Origin: Phycisphaerae bacterium
Lineage (GTDB): Bacteria > Planctomycetota > Phycisphaerae > Phycisphaerales > SM1A02
Length of the DNA stretch: 19,056 nt
Reading direction: 5' to 3'
Assembly (NCBI GenBank): GCA_002718515.1
Contig: PBEX01000011.1
Coordinates: forward strand, 1 to 19,056
A model generated the notes under the pieces. It was not told where the DNA came from and did not search any database. It saw only the letters and a program-made list of their open reading frames with translations. Positions 13,657 to 19,056 of the stretch are shown here, one piece after another. Both the position numbers and the translations under genes were made by a program. The stretch's first letter is position 1. Each line of letters opens with the position of its first letter.

Positions 13657-14074
13657 CTTCTTCGTCTTCTACTTCATCGGCGTGACCGCCATCAAGCAGC
13701 TCTTCGGCAAATTCAGCTGGTAACAGATAAGGCTGGCCACCACGCAAGACTTGTTTTTCATCACCTAAGCGCTTAGTTTCGATATTCAAGCCTTTTTTGA
13801 TTTGCACTTTAATCGTAACAATATCGGTTTTTTCACCGCGCTCTTTTAAAAAGTCTTCACGCGCTTGGTCACCATCTTTGGTGGCATCTTGCTGGCCGTT
13901 GTTACTTTCACCATCTTGGTCATCATCATCTGATAACAGCTCTTCTAAACGGGTTAGCTCATTTTCTAACTCGGCGTTTGTGCCTGAGCGATTTGCTTTA
14001 TTAAAAACAACGCCCTTATTAGTTAGCGTTTGTTCAACAAAATCTAACTGCGTGTTTAATTCGGCTTTATTCAT
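13646..14074 (-). CDS. DNA packaging accessory protein, lambda FI-like
   Basis: This acidic 142-residue protein lies between the major capsid and FII-like genes, the FI position (lambda FI is 132 residues). FI stimulates docking of the terminase-DNA complex onto proheads. The N-terminal half is helical with spaced Leu and Glu (AELNTQLDFVEQTLTN, then AELENELTRLEELL), followed by a Asp-rich linker with DDDD (about 49-52). A compact C-terminal domain begins near VTIKVQIKKGLN and contains LRGGQPYLLPAEFAEEL, a layout similar to lambda FI. The C-terminus is again acidic (DEVEDEEDDA). A terminator hairpin precedes it, with its ATG lying 15 bases past that hairpin. Confidence 0.72.
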   Translation of the reverse strand: MNKAELNTQLDFVEQTLTNKGVVFNKANRSGTNAELENELTRLEELLSDDDDQDGESNNGQQDATKDGDQAREDFLKERGEKTDIVTIKVQIKKGLNIETKRLGDEKQVLRGGQPYLLPAEFAEELLDGGHADEVEDEEDDA

Positions 14075-14090
14075 GGGATTACTCCGATAA

Positions 14091-14119
14091 AAAAGCGGCC
14101 ATGAATCGTGGCCGCTTTT
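14091..14119 (-). terminator. Terminator hairpin after the major capsid gene
   Basis: AAAAGCGGCCA (14091-14101) pairs with TGGCCGCTTTT (14109-14119) in an 11-bp stem with a seven-base loop. On the - strand the stem is followed by six T residues (14089-14094 complement, partly within the stem). It is a strong intrinsic terminator for leftward transcription, located between the capsid stop and the FI-like start. The + strand also carries a short T-run. Confidence 0.8.
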
Positions 14120-14151
14120 GGTTTTTTCTAGTTTGGAGGACTAAAAGTTAA

Positions 14152-15177
14152 TTAAATTCGTGCGTAGCAGACATCATCTGCATCAAGTAACACAGGTACT
14201 GGTGCTGCTTGAGTTTGTAACCACTCTAGACTTGGGTTGTCTGAGTACCAGTTAGACGGGTAACGCGTAGTTTCAACAATACGGTTAGCATTGGCTTTTG
14301 CATCTTGAATGCCGCCGTATGCCATATAAAGATCAAGGTCTGCTGAAGTAACCATTACGCCATCTTCATCAATGTAAAGCGCATCATTGCCGTCGTCACC
14401 TTCGTATGCACCAATGTATACATAGAAGTTATACACACCAATTTTGCCTGACCATTGGAAGCTCTCATTGCTTAATGGGCCAATTTCAGCGGTAGACGTA
14501 GAGCCACGGCGTGTCTCAAGGGCATCTTTAACAGCCTTGAATTTTTTAAATAAACGCCACGATTTTTTACCCATCACAACAAAGTTGCCAATCACATTGC
14601 AGCGGTCACCCCAATCTTCAATGTCATCCATAGGGTCGTAGGTAGCAAGGTCTTGGTTTTCCCACTTGTCCGCGCCAATCAGGGTTACGTTGTTTTCAGG
14701 CGAACGGCCATAATCAACGTGTACCGCTTCAAAGTCTGGGCCTTCTAGTGTTACGCCGCCTGTTTTTAACACTTCGCAGACCATCCACTCTTCACGGCGC
14801 TCGATTGACTCTTCGTGATCAATAAGAATATCTGAGCGAACCGCACTTAAACGTTGATCAGGTGTCATTTCGCCAGCAATGGCTTCACCCGGTAAACGCT
14901 TTAATAGTCGGTCTGGCGTTACAACATCGGTTGGTTTTACGTAAGCAGGAACAACTGATGTCATTGTGCCGCCACGCGCTTTTTGTGGTTTACCAGCAAC
15001 CATGGGTGATACCAGCGGTGCTAGTTTGCGGCCTTTTTTGATTTTATCGAATGCGACTTCTTGCGTGGTAAATGTAACCACACCTTTTACCAGTGTTTTG
15101 GCTAAAACTGGTAAATAACGCGCTGGTAGCTGTTTTTTTAGTGCAATAAGCACTGCTGTAGAAATAGGAGATAACAT
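14152..15177 (-). CDS. Major capsid protein, lambda E-like
   Basis: This 341-residue protein, the same length as lambda E, builds the icosahedral shell. It has the lambda E family pattern: an N-terminal segment (LIALKKQLPARYLPVLAKTL), the loop region KKGRKLAPLVSPMVAGKPQ, LPGEAIAGEMTPDQRLSAVR with the following helix containing EESIERREEWMVCEVL, VVMGKKSWRLFKKF, and a C-terminal VPVLLDADDVCYARI. It follows the decoration gene, as in lambda, but an intrinsic terminator lies in the 61-base gap before it and another follows it. GGAAAA about eight bases before ATG 15177 is a modest ribosome binding site. Confidence 0.96.
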   Translation of the reverse strand: MLSPISTAVLIALKKQLPARYLPVLAKTLVKGVVTFTTQEVAFDKIKKGRKLAPLVSPMVAGKPQKARGGTMTSVVPAYVKPTDVVTPDRLLKRLPGEAIAGEMTPDQRLSAVRSDILIDHEESIERREEWMVCEVLKTGGVTLEGPDFEAVHVDYGRSPENNVTLIGADKWENQDLATYDPMDDIEDWGDRCNVIGNFVVMGKKSWRLFKKFKAVKDALETRRGSTSTAEIGPLSNESFQWSGKIGVYNFYVYIGAYEGDDGNDALYIDEDGVMVTSADLDLYMAYGGIQDAKANANRIVETTRYPSNWYSDNPSLEWLQTQAAPVPVLLDADDVCYARI

Positions 15178-15192
15178 AGATGTTTTCCAAAT

Positions 15193-15218
15193 AAAAAAAG
15201 AGCCAATACGGCTCTTTT
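15193..15218 (-). terminator. Terminator hairpin between decoration and capsid genes
   Basis: AAAAGAGCC (15196-15204) pairs with GGCTCTTTT (15210-15218) across a five-base loop; on the - strand the stem runs into seven T residues (complement of 15193-15199). This is a strong leftward terminator placed directly upstream of the capsid gene. Late transcription must pass it, either by antitermination or partial read-through. Confidence 0.82.
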
Positions 15219-15238
15219 ATAGTGAATTTAAAGTAAGG

Positions 15239-15574
15239 TTAAGCAGGTGATTGAACGCTGATAGACGTGCCAGCAAATAAACCCGCTTTAGCTGTTGCTG
15301 ACATACCTGCAGGGTAAGCAACAAAATCAGGATCAATGCAAATTGATTTAATAGCAGCATGCTTTTTAGCACCCGCTGTTGCATCAACTGCAAATGATGA
15401 TAATAGGTGCGCTGCTGTAGCTGCGTCACCCGCTGCTTTGTAGTGGCCAGTGGCAGCATCGAACACTAGCGGAGTGAACTTTTCCACTACTTCACCCGCT
15501 GCAATGGTAATGGTTTCGTTGGTGATTTTAGTATCACCCGATACCGCTTGAGTATAATCTAATGTTTCTTGCAT
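15239..15574 (-). CDS. Capsid decoration protein, lambda D-like
   Basis: This 111-residue protein (lambda D is 110) binds the expanded capsid at threefold sites and stabilises it. I chose ATG 15574, overlapping the protease stop in a TAATG junction, with GGAG about ten bases upstream; an earlier in-frame start at 15607 would add 11 residues inside the protease gene. The sequence fits the D fold: disordered N-terminus, TITIAAGEVVEKFTPLVFDA, GHYKAAGDAATAAHLLSSFA, and the end GLFAGTSISVQSPA. This order of temperature-like strand repeats is the common HDPD/lambda D pattern. Confidence 0.93.
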   Translation of the reverse strand: MQETLDYTQAVSGDTKITNETITIAAGEVVEKFTPLVFDAATGHYKAAGDAATAAHLLSSFAVDATAGAKKHAAIKSICIDPDFVAYPAGMSATAKAGLFAGTSISVQSPA

Positions 15575-15987
15575 TATTTTTTCGCTCCAGTTGCGTTTGT
15601 ATAACACGCAGCCATGGCAGCTGCTTGCGCTTCTGGTGAATCATCTTCACCTTCTGCATCAAGATCACCATCAGCTGAAAGTTCTGGGTGCTGTTCTCTC
15701 GCCATAGCTTGCTTAAAACCATCACTTTGAGTGTTAGCGCCTTTACCTTGATCATCTTTTGGCGGCGCTACTGCTGATACTTCTTTTGCTGACGAGCCTA
15801 AGATTGCAGCCGCTGCTTCAACACTTAAGTCGGTTTCGTGAGCTAAATGAGCAGCTAGTGTTGCGCGGCCTTCTGCGTTGGCATGGGTTGTAATGCCTTT
15901 GATGCGCGCACGTTCTTCAGCACGAGCATCTGGCTTTTGACCTTGCTCTGCACCTTGAGCGTTTTGTTTATCTTTATTCGGGTCCAT
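15574..15987 (-). CDS. Nested scaffold protein (lambda Nu3-like), internal start
   Basis: ATG 15987, codon 287 of the protease frame, has its own Shine-Dalgarno sequence AGGA (15994-15997 complement) at six-base spacing. It would give a 137-residue acidic, Ala/Glu/Gln-rich protein (MDPNKDKQNAQGAEQGQ at the start) with a central helix around RARIKGITTHANAEGRATLA. This matches lambda, where scaffold Nu3 is made from an in-frame start within C. The scaffold shapes the prohead and is removed by the protease. Independent expression is inferred from the start signals and the lambda precedent. Confidence 0.75.
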   Translation of the reverse strand: MDPNKDKQNAQGAEQGQKPDARAEERARIKGITTHANAEGRATLAAHLAHETDLSVEAAAAILGSSAKEVSAVAPPKDDQGKGANTQSDGFKQAMAREQHPELSADGDLDAEGEDDSPEAQAAAMAACYTNATGAKK

Positions 15988-16845
15988 AACAATTCCTGTT
16001 TGGTTTGATTGAGGGGTATTAACAAACTCGATAAATTCATCAAGAATGGTGTTGCTGCTGACAACTGCATCAGCAAGGCCAGCGGAGACGGCTTCTTCGC
16101 CTGTAAAGCATTCGGCTTCGGTGTTTAGTACATCGGCCACACTTAAGCCTGTACCGCGTGAAACTGCCGCAGCAAATTGACCACGGGTTTTTTTACAGTC
16201 TGCTTCAATTTTGGTTTTAACTTCGGCTGGTAAGCTTTCGTATGGGTTGCCATCAACCTTGTGCTTACCATCAAAGACCAGCGTCATTTCTATACCAAAG
16301 TCGTTTAACGCTTTTTCAAAGTTAGCGTGAACAACTAAAACACCGACTGAGCCAAGGCCACCACTTTGCGTCACTAAGCGGCGCGTTCCTTGTGCGTGGA
16401 GCCATTGACCAGCGGAATAGGCCATATCATCTGATAGTGTCCATACGGGTTTGTCTTTACCGCAATCAGCAATAAGATCCCCTGTATCTGGGCAACCAAA
16501 TACGGTACCACCAGGTGTATGAAATTTTAAAAAGATGCCTTTTACATCTGGGTCATGACGGGCATGGGTTAATTTACGTTTAATTACGTCATAACCCGTT
16601 GCGTACTTTGATGACCAGCCAAGGTTATGAATGAGCGCACCATACACGTTGATAATGGCAATGCCTTTTAAAAACTCGTAAGGCTTGTATTCGCTGTTTT
16701 GACTAACTATGCCTGTCACCATGGCAAACTGCTGCTCGCTCATTTTGGAAGTATCAAGGCTTGCGTTAATAGTTGATAGACTAGATACGTGACGCGCATC
16801 CATCAGCACCGGGCAATGATTAAATTGGCTAGCTATCTGTGGCAT
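15574..16845 (-). CDS. Prohead protease, S49 family (lambda C-like)
   Basis: This 423-residue protein (lambda C is 439) is a ClpP-fold serine protease that removes scaffold in the prohead. The S49 domain covers about 60-265. HTPGG (109-113) gives the oxyanion-hole glycines, MAYSAGQWL places the catalytic serine at S144, and GKHKVDGNPYE carries the general-base lysine at K196 (K194 is the alternative). SGGLGSVGVLV (161-171) is the next conserved strand. After about 285 the sequence turns into the charged, Ala/Gln-rich scaffold region, which can also be made separately. The start ATG 16845 lies 17 bases inside the portal gene. All key residues are present. Confidence 0.95.
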   Translation of the reverse strand: MPQIASQFNHCPVLMDARHVSSLSTINASLDTSKMSEQQFAMVTGIVSQNSEYKPYEFLKGIAIINVYGALIHNLGWSSKYATGYDVIKRKLTHARHDPDVKGIFLKFHTPGGTVFGCPDTGDLIADCGKDKPVWTLSDDMAYSAGQWLHAQGTRRLVTQSGGLGSVGVLVVHANFEKALNDFGIEMTLVFDGKHKVDGNPYESLPAEVKTKIEADCKKTRGQFAAAVSRGTGLSVADVLNTEAECFTGEEAVSAGLADAVVSSNTILDEFIEFVNTPQSNQTGIVMDPNKDKQNAQGAEQGQKPDARAEERARIKGITTHANAEGRATLAAHLAHETDLSVEAAAAILGSSAKEVSAVAPPKDDQGKGANTQSDGFKQAMAREQHPELSADGDLDAEGEDDSPEAQAAAMAACYTNATGAKK

Positions 16846-18424
16846 TTGTTTTACCTTTAGGTTGTTCGTCTGGTTGTTCTGGGGCTAGCTCTTCGGCTTT
16901 TACCCAGCTTGGCGGTGGCAAGCCTTTATCTTTACGTAATTGAACTTCGCGCATTTGCTGCTCAAAAATATCGATATAGTCTTCACCAAGTTTTGCCAGT
17001 TCTTTTTGATATGTAGATAAGCCAGATTCGATAAGTAAAATCGACTCTTTAACTTCTTTAATACCATCAATTGATAAGCGGCCTGAGCCAATCCAGTTAC
17101 AACGACATAGCGCTGAACGGGCTTGCCAAAAGTTGGTACCGCGAGGGAGTTTTACAACCCCTTTAGCAATGGCCTCTTCAAACCACAATGAAAAAATAGC
17201 CGTGCCTTGGCGTGAAGCTATGAATTTACGGTCACCCATAAAGTAACGGTAACTTTCGTTTAAAGCAGCTCTTGCGCCGCTGTAACTTGAGTTTTGAAAG
17301 TTATGAGTAAATTGCTCAAGTGAAACACCTGTACCCGCAGACATATACTGCAAAAAGCTGTTTTCTAATTGAGCGTAACCGTTATCGGCATTGGCTGGTG
17401 TTTTTAGATTTAAGCTTTCACCGGGCAGCAAGTGCGGGATTTTCACCCCGTTCATACGAATGTTTGCGCCTTTGTGGTACTTATTAACTGAGCCTAACCA
17501 GTTCCATAGATTTTTTTGTGCTTCTTCACCGCCAGTGATGAAGTTAAATGCTTGCTCGGAATCTAACTCTGATTCAATTGTTGCTGCATACATGGCGTTA
17601 ACAATGGCGTTTTGCAGCTTGGTTTGCTGCAATTTATCAAGCATGTGCATCTGACTCATGATGGTCATTAAGGTATTGCTACCACGCGACTGGCCATCAT
17701 CACGCGCATCAAAGATATGTATAAACTTGCGCCGTCCCCACCACGTTTCTTTTGGTATGTAACGAACGTTATGATCAATGATACCAAATGGCATATTGCG
17801 GCTGTTGTCGGCTACGTAAAAACCTACCGACTCACCGTGTTTGCCATGCTTAATACCGCCTTTAATTTTGGCATCGTAGTCTGTAACGTTTGCCGGGTTA
17901 CGTACTCGCTTTGGCGAGATCATTTTTATGGCGGTTGAATAATCCGAATGACGGCGTGGTATCCACTCTGATGCACACATTACGTCACCGTAATTAAAAT
18001 GCTGAGTGATACCCGCACGGATCAGCATGGTAAAAGTACGCTTTTGCTCTGCATCAATATAGCAGCGCTCATCTTCTGCGTACTCTAACCAAGCCGATTC
18101 AACATCGGTTTTAACGGCCATGAACTCTGACTCTGACCAACCTAGTCTACGCCATGCTGGTTGCCAATCGAGTTTAAAAATATTCCCGACAATGTTGTCT
18201 AAGTGCAACCGCAAGCCATTTGATGCATAGGCATTATTACGAACCAGATCATCTGACCGGGCATTGCTTAAATCGAGCGTGGGTAGTAATGCTGCATCTT
18301 CGGTTGATAGCTGGGGTGTCCATTCGCTTAATTGACCACCAAAACCTTGGCTACCAGCTTCAAAGCCTGACATTTGTCTAATAGGCTGGCCTGATGGATG
18401 CAGGATTTCTACTTTATGACTCAT
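16829..18424 (-). CDS. Portal protein, lambda B-like
   Basis: This 531-residue protein (lambda B is 533) forms the dodecameric portal at the unique vertex through which DNA enters and leaves. It has the lambda-type portal pattern: N-terminal LSNARSDDLVRNNAYASNGL, the following DNIVGNIFKLDWQPAWR, KMISPKRVRNPAN, YIPKETWWGRRKFIHIFDARD, and QFTHNFQNSSYSGARAALNE with the nearby basic SYRYFMGDRKFIASRQG. The C-terminus is proline- and glutamate-rich. Its ATG shares a base with the stop of the gpW-like gene (TAATG), and its end overlaps the protease gene, so the three genes are translationally linked. Confidence 0.96.
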   Translation of the reverse strand: MSHKVEILHPSGQPIRQMSGFEAGSQGFGGQLSEWTPQLSTEDAALLPTLDLSNARSDDLVRNNAYASNGLRLHLDNIVGNIFKLDWQPAWRRLGWSESEFMAVKTDVESAWLEYAEDERCYIDAEQKRTFTMLIRAGITQHFNYGDVMCASEWIPRRHSDYSTAIKMISPKRVRNPANVTDYDAKIKGGIKHGKHGESVGFYVADNSRNMPFGIIDHNVRYIPKETWWGRRKFIHIFDARDDGQSRGSNTLMTIMSQMHMLDKLQQTKLQNAIVNAMYAATIESELDSEQAFNFITGGEEAQKNLWNWLGSVNKYHKGANIRMNGVKIPHLLPGESLNLKTPANADNGYAQLENSFLQYMSAGTGVSLEQFTHNFQNSSYSGARAALNESYRYFMGDRKFIASRQGTAIFSLWFEEAIAKGVVKLPRGTNFWQARSALCRCNWIGSGRLSIDGIKEVKESILLIESGLSTYQKELAKLGEDYIDIFEQQMREVQLRKDKGLPPPSWVKAEELAPEQPDEQPKGKTNATDS

Positions 18425-18624
18425 TAAAATACTCCTGCAGGTGGTCTACGTCGACCAGTTCCTAAGTTGCTTTCTAGACGATTGATTTCGTTTAAAAGGC
18501 TTTGCTTATCTGCTGGTTCAAAATCAACGCGCCGCCCATCTTTTTGCATAACCTTGACTGACTTGCCAAGCAATAAGTCTTGGTATGCTTGTCTCATTGC
18601 TATGAGAAGTTCTTGATCATTCAT
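18424..18624 (-). CDS. Head-tail connector, lambda W-like
   Basis: This 66-residue protein (lambda W is 68) joins the portal after DNA packaging and allows FII to bind. It shows the gpW fold pattern: a helix (NDQELLIAMRQAYQDLLLGK, 2-21), a beta hairpin with a basic turn (SVKVMQKDGRRVDFEP), a second helix (ADKQSLLNEINRLESNL) and a basic tail GRRRPPAGVF. AGGAG at 18635-18639 lies ten bases before ATG 18624. It starts two bases after the terminase stop and overlaps the portal start by one base, the lambda A-W-B arrangement. Confidence 0.93.
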   Translation of the reverse strand: MNDQELLIAMRQAYQDLLLGKSVKVMQKDGRRVDFEPADKQSLLNEINRLESNLGTGRRRPPAGVF

Positions 18625-18626
18625 TT

Positions 18627-19056
18627 TTATCCAGCTCCTAGAGCTTCTAAATCTACGCTTTCACCTTCGCTAGCAGTTGGCTTTGCTAGTTCAGATAGAT
18701 TGATACCAAATCGGCTGGTTGATATGCGTAAAGCAGCAAGGGCATAAACTAAACAATCGAGTGCTTCGTTTCTTCGGCCCTCGTTACTCCAGCGCATATT
18801 GCCTTTACTTTCTACTAGCCGCTCGGAGGCTAATTGCTGACAAATAGTTTCGTCACAAATATCGTCATTAAGCGGTAAGTGCATCAGGCCATCTGGGTCG
18901 ATGCCTTTTTCTAACGGATTCTTTTCCATGTGCAGATACAGCAAGTCTTTAGCTGTATCAGTACCAATTTCGGTGTGATAAACGCCGTTCTTGTTGCGCT
19001 TAAGTGGGAAGTTGGCAATAGGTTTGCCATATACGTTCGCGCCTTTAATTGGGATA
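18627..19056 (-). CDS. Terminase large subunit, lambda A-like (C-terminal part)
   Basis: The frame is open to the right edge of the window, so only the last 142 or so residues are seen. They read KGANVYGKPIANFPLKRNKN then GVYHTEIGTDTAKDLLYLHM, with RRNEALDCLVYALAALRIS near the end. These are the conserved C-terminal features of GpA-family terminases, covering the last part of the nuclease domain that cuts concatemers at cos sites. This enzyme family packages DNA with cohesive ends. The ATPase domain, small subunit and cos site should lie just right of the window. The protein ends with an acidic tail (EGESVDLEALGAG). Confidence 0.94.
   Translation of the reverse strand, partial: IPIKGANVYGKPIANFPLKRNKNGVYHTEIGTDTAKDLLYLHMEKNPLEKGIDPDGLMHLPLNDDICDETICQQLASERLVESKGNMRWSNEGRRNEALDCLVYALAALRISTSRFGINLSELAKPTASEGESVDLEALGAG

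Noticed and set aside
15574..15607. Upstream start for the decoration protein
   Set aside because: It would lie inside the protease gene; ATG 15574 forms a TAATG junction and gives the usual length of about 110 residues.
1..19056. Anti-phage defence system
   Set aside because: Every gene larger than 70 residues has a convincing partition or virion role; only three very small genes remain unexplained.

Overview
The window looks like part of a temperate siphovirus that is kept as a plasmid (a phage-plasmid), or a plasmid-borne prophage. A plasmid partition cassette on the + strand (about 1-2130) faces a complete lambda-type packaging, head and tail operon on the - strand (19056 down to 2145). 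By eye the base composition is moderately A/T-rich, and several terminators have the GGCC...GGCC stem style common in marine gammaproteobacteria such as Pseudoalteromonas or Vibrio. That host assignment is a weak inference. No chromosomal genes, integrase, repressor, lysis or replication-initiator gene is visible here, so the host cannot be fixed from this window.

Layout. (1) Bases 1-527 hold no gene but carry eight identical copies of GTACAGTT, all in one orientation. Five lie at a 23-26 base pitch. They are iteron- or centromere-like. (2) Bases 528-1488 encode a short ParA ATPase and an overlapping small ribbon-helix-helix protein, a type Ib style partition operon. (3) Bases 1557-2130 encode three small proteins of unknown function, separated by strong hairpins. 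A bidirectional terminator at 2117-2142 closes both convergent units. (4) On the - strand, read right to left, come: large terminase (C-terminal part only), gpW-like connector, portal, S49 protease with a nested scaffold start, decoration protein, major capsid, FI-like and FII-like proteins, minor tail protein Z, terminator U, major tail tube protein, tail chaperones G and G-T, tape measure, M-like tail tip protein, a 991-residue fibre-like protein, a DUF1833-like (L-position) protein, an NlpC/P60 (K-like) protein and a J-like hub.

How it works together. The - strand genes follow lambda order A-W-B-C/Nu3-D-E-FI-FII-Z-U-V-G/GT-H-M-L-K-J almost gene for gene, with tight spacing and frequent TAATG or ATGA overlaps, so they form one late operon whose promoter lies outside the window. 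The tail is long and non-contractile. Placing a par operon immediately beyond the end of the tail genes recalls phage N15, but here the partition proteins are the short ParA plus RHH type, not SopA/SopB.

Notable points: the repeat array before parA; a textbook A AAA AAG slippery site followed at once by a stop codon in the tail chaperone gene; a scaffold start nested in the protease gene; terminator hairpins on both sides of the major capsid gene; a large, internally repeated fibre-like gene inserted in the middle of the tail-tip genes, beside a J protein that has no C-terminal fibre region and carries an I-like domain at its N-terminus. No defence island, CRISPR array, tRNA or insertion sequence was found.
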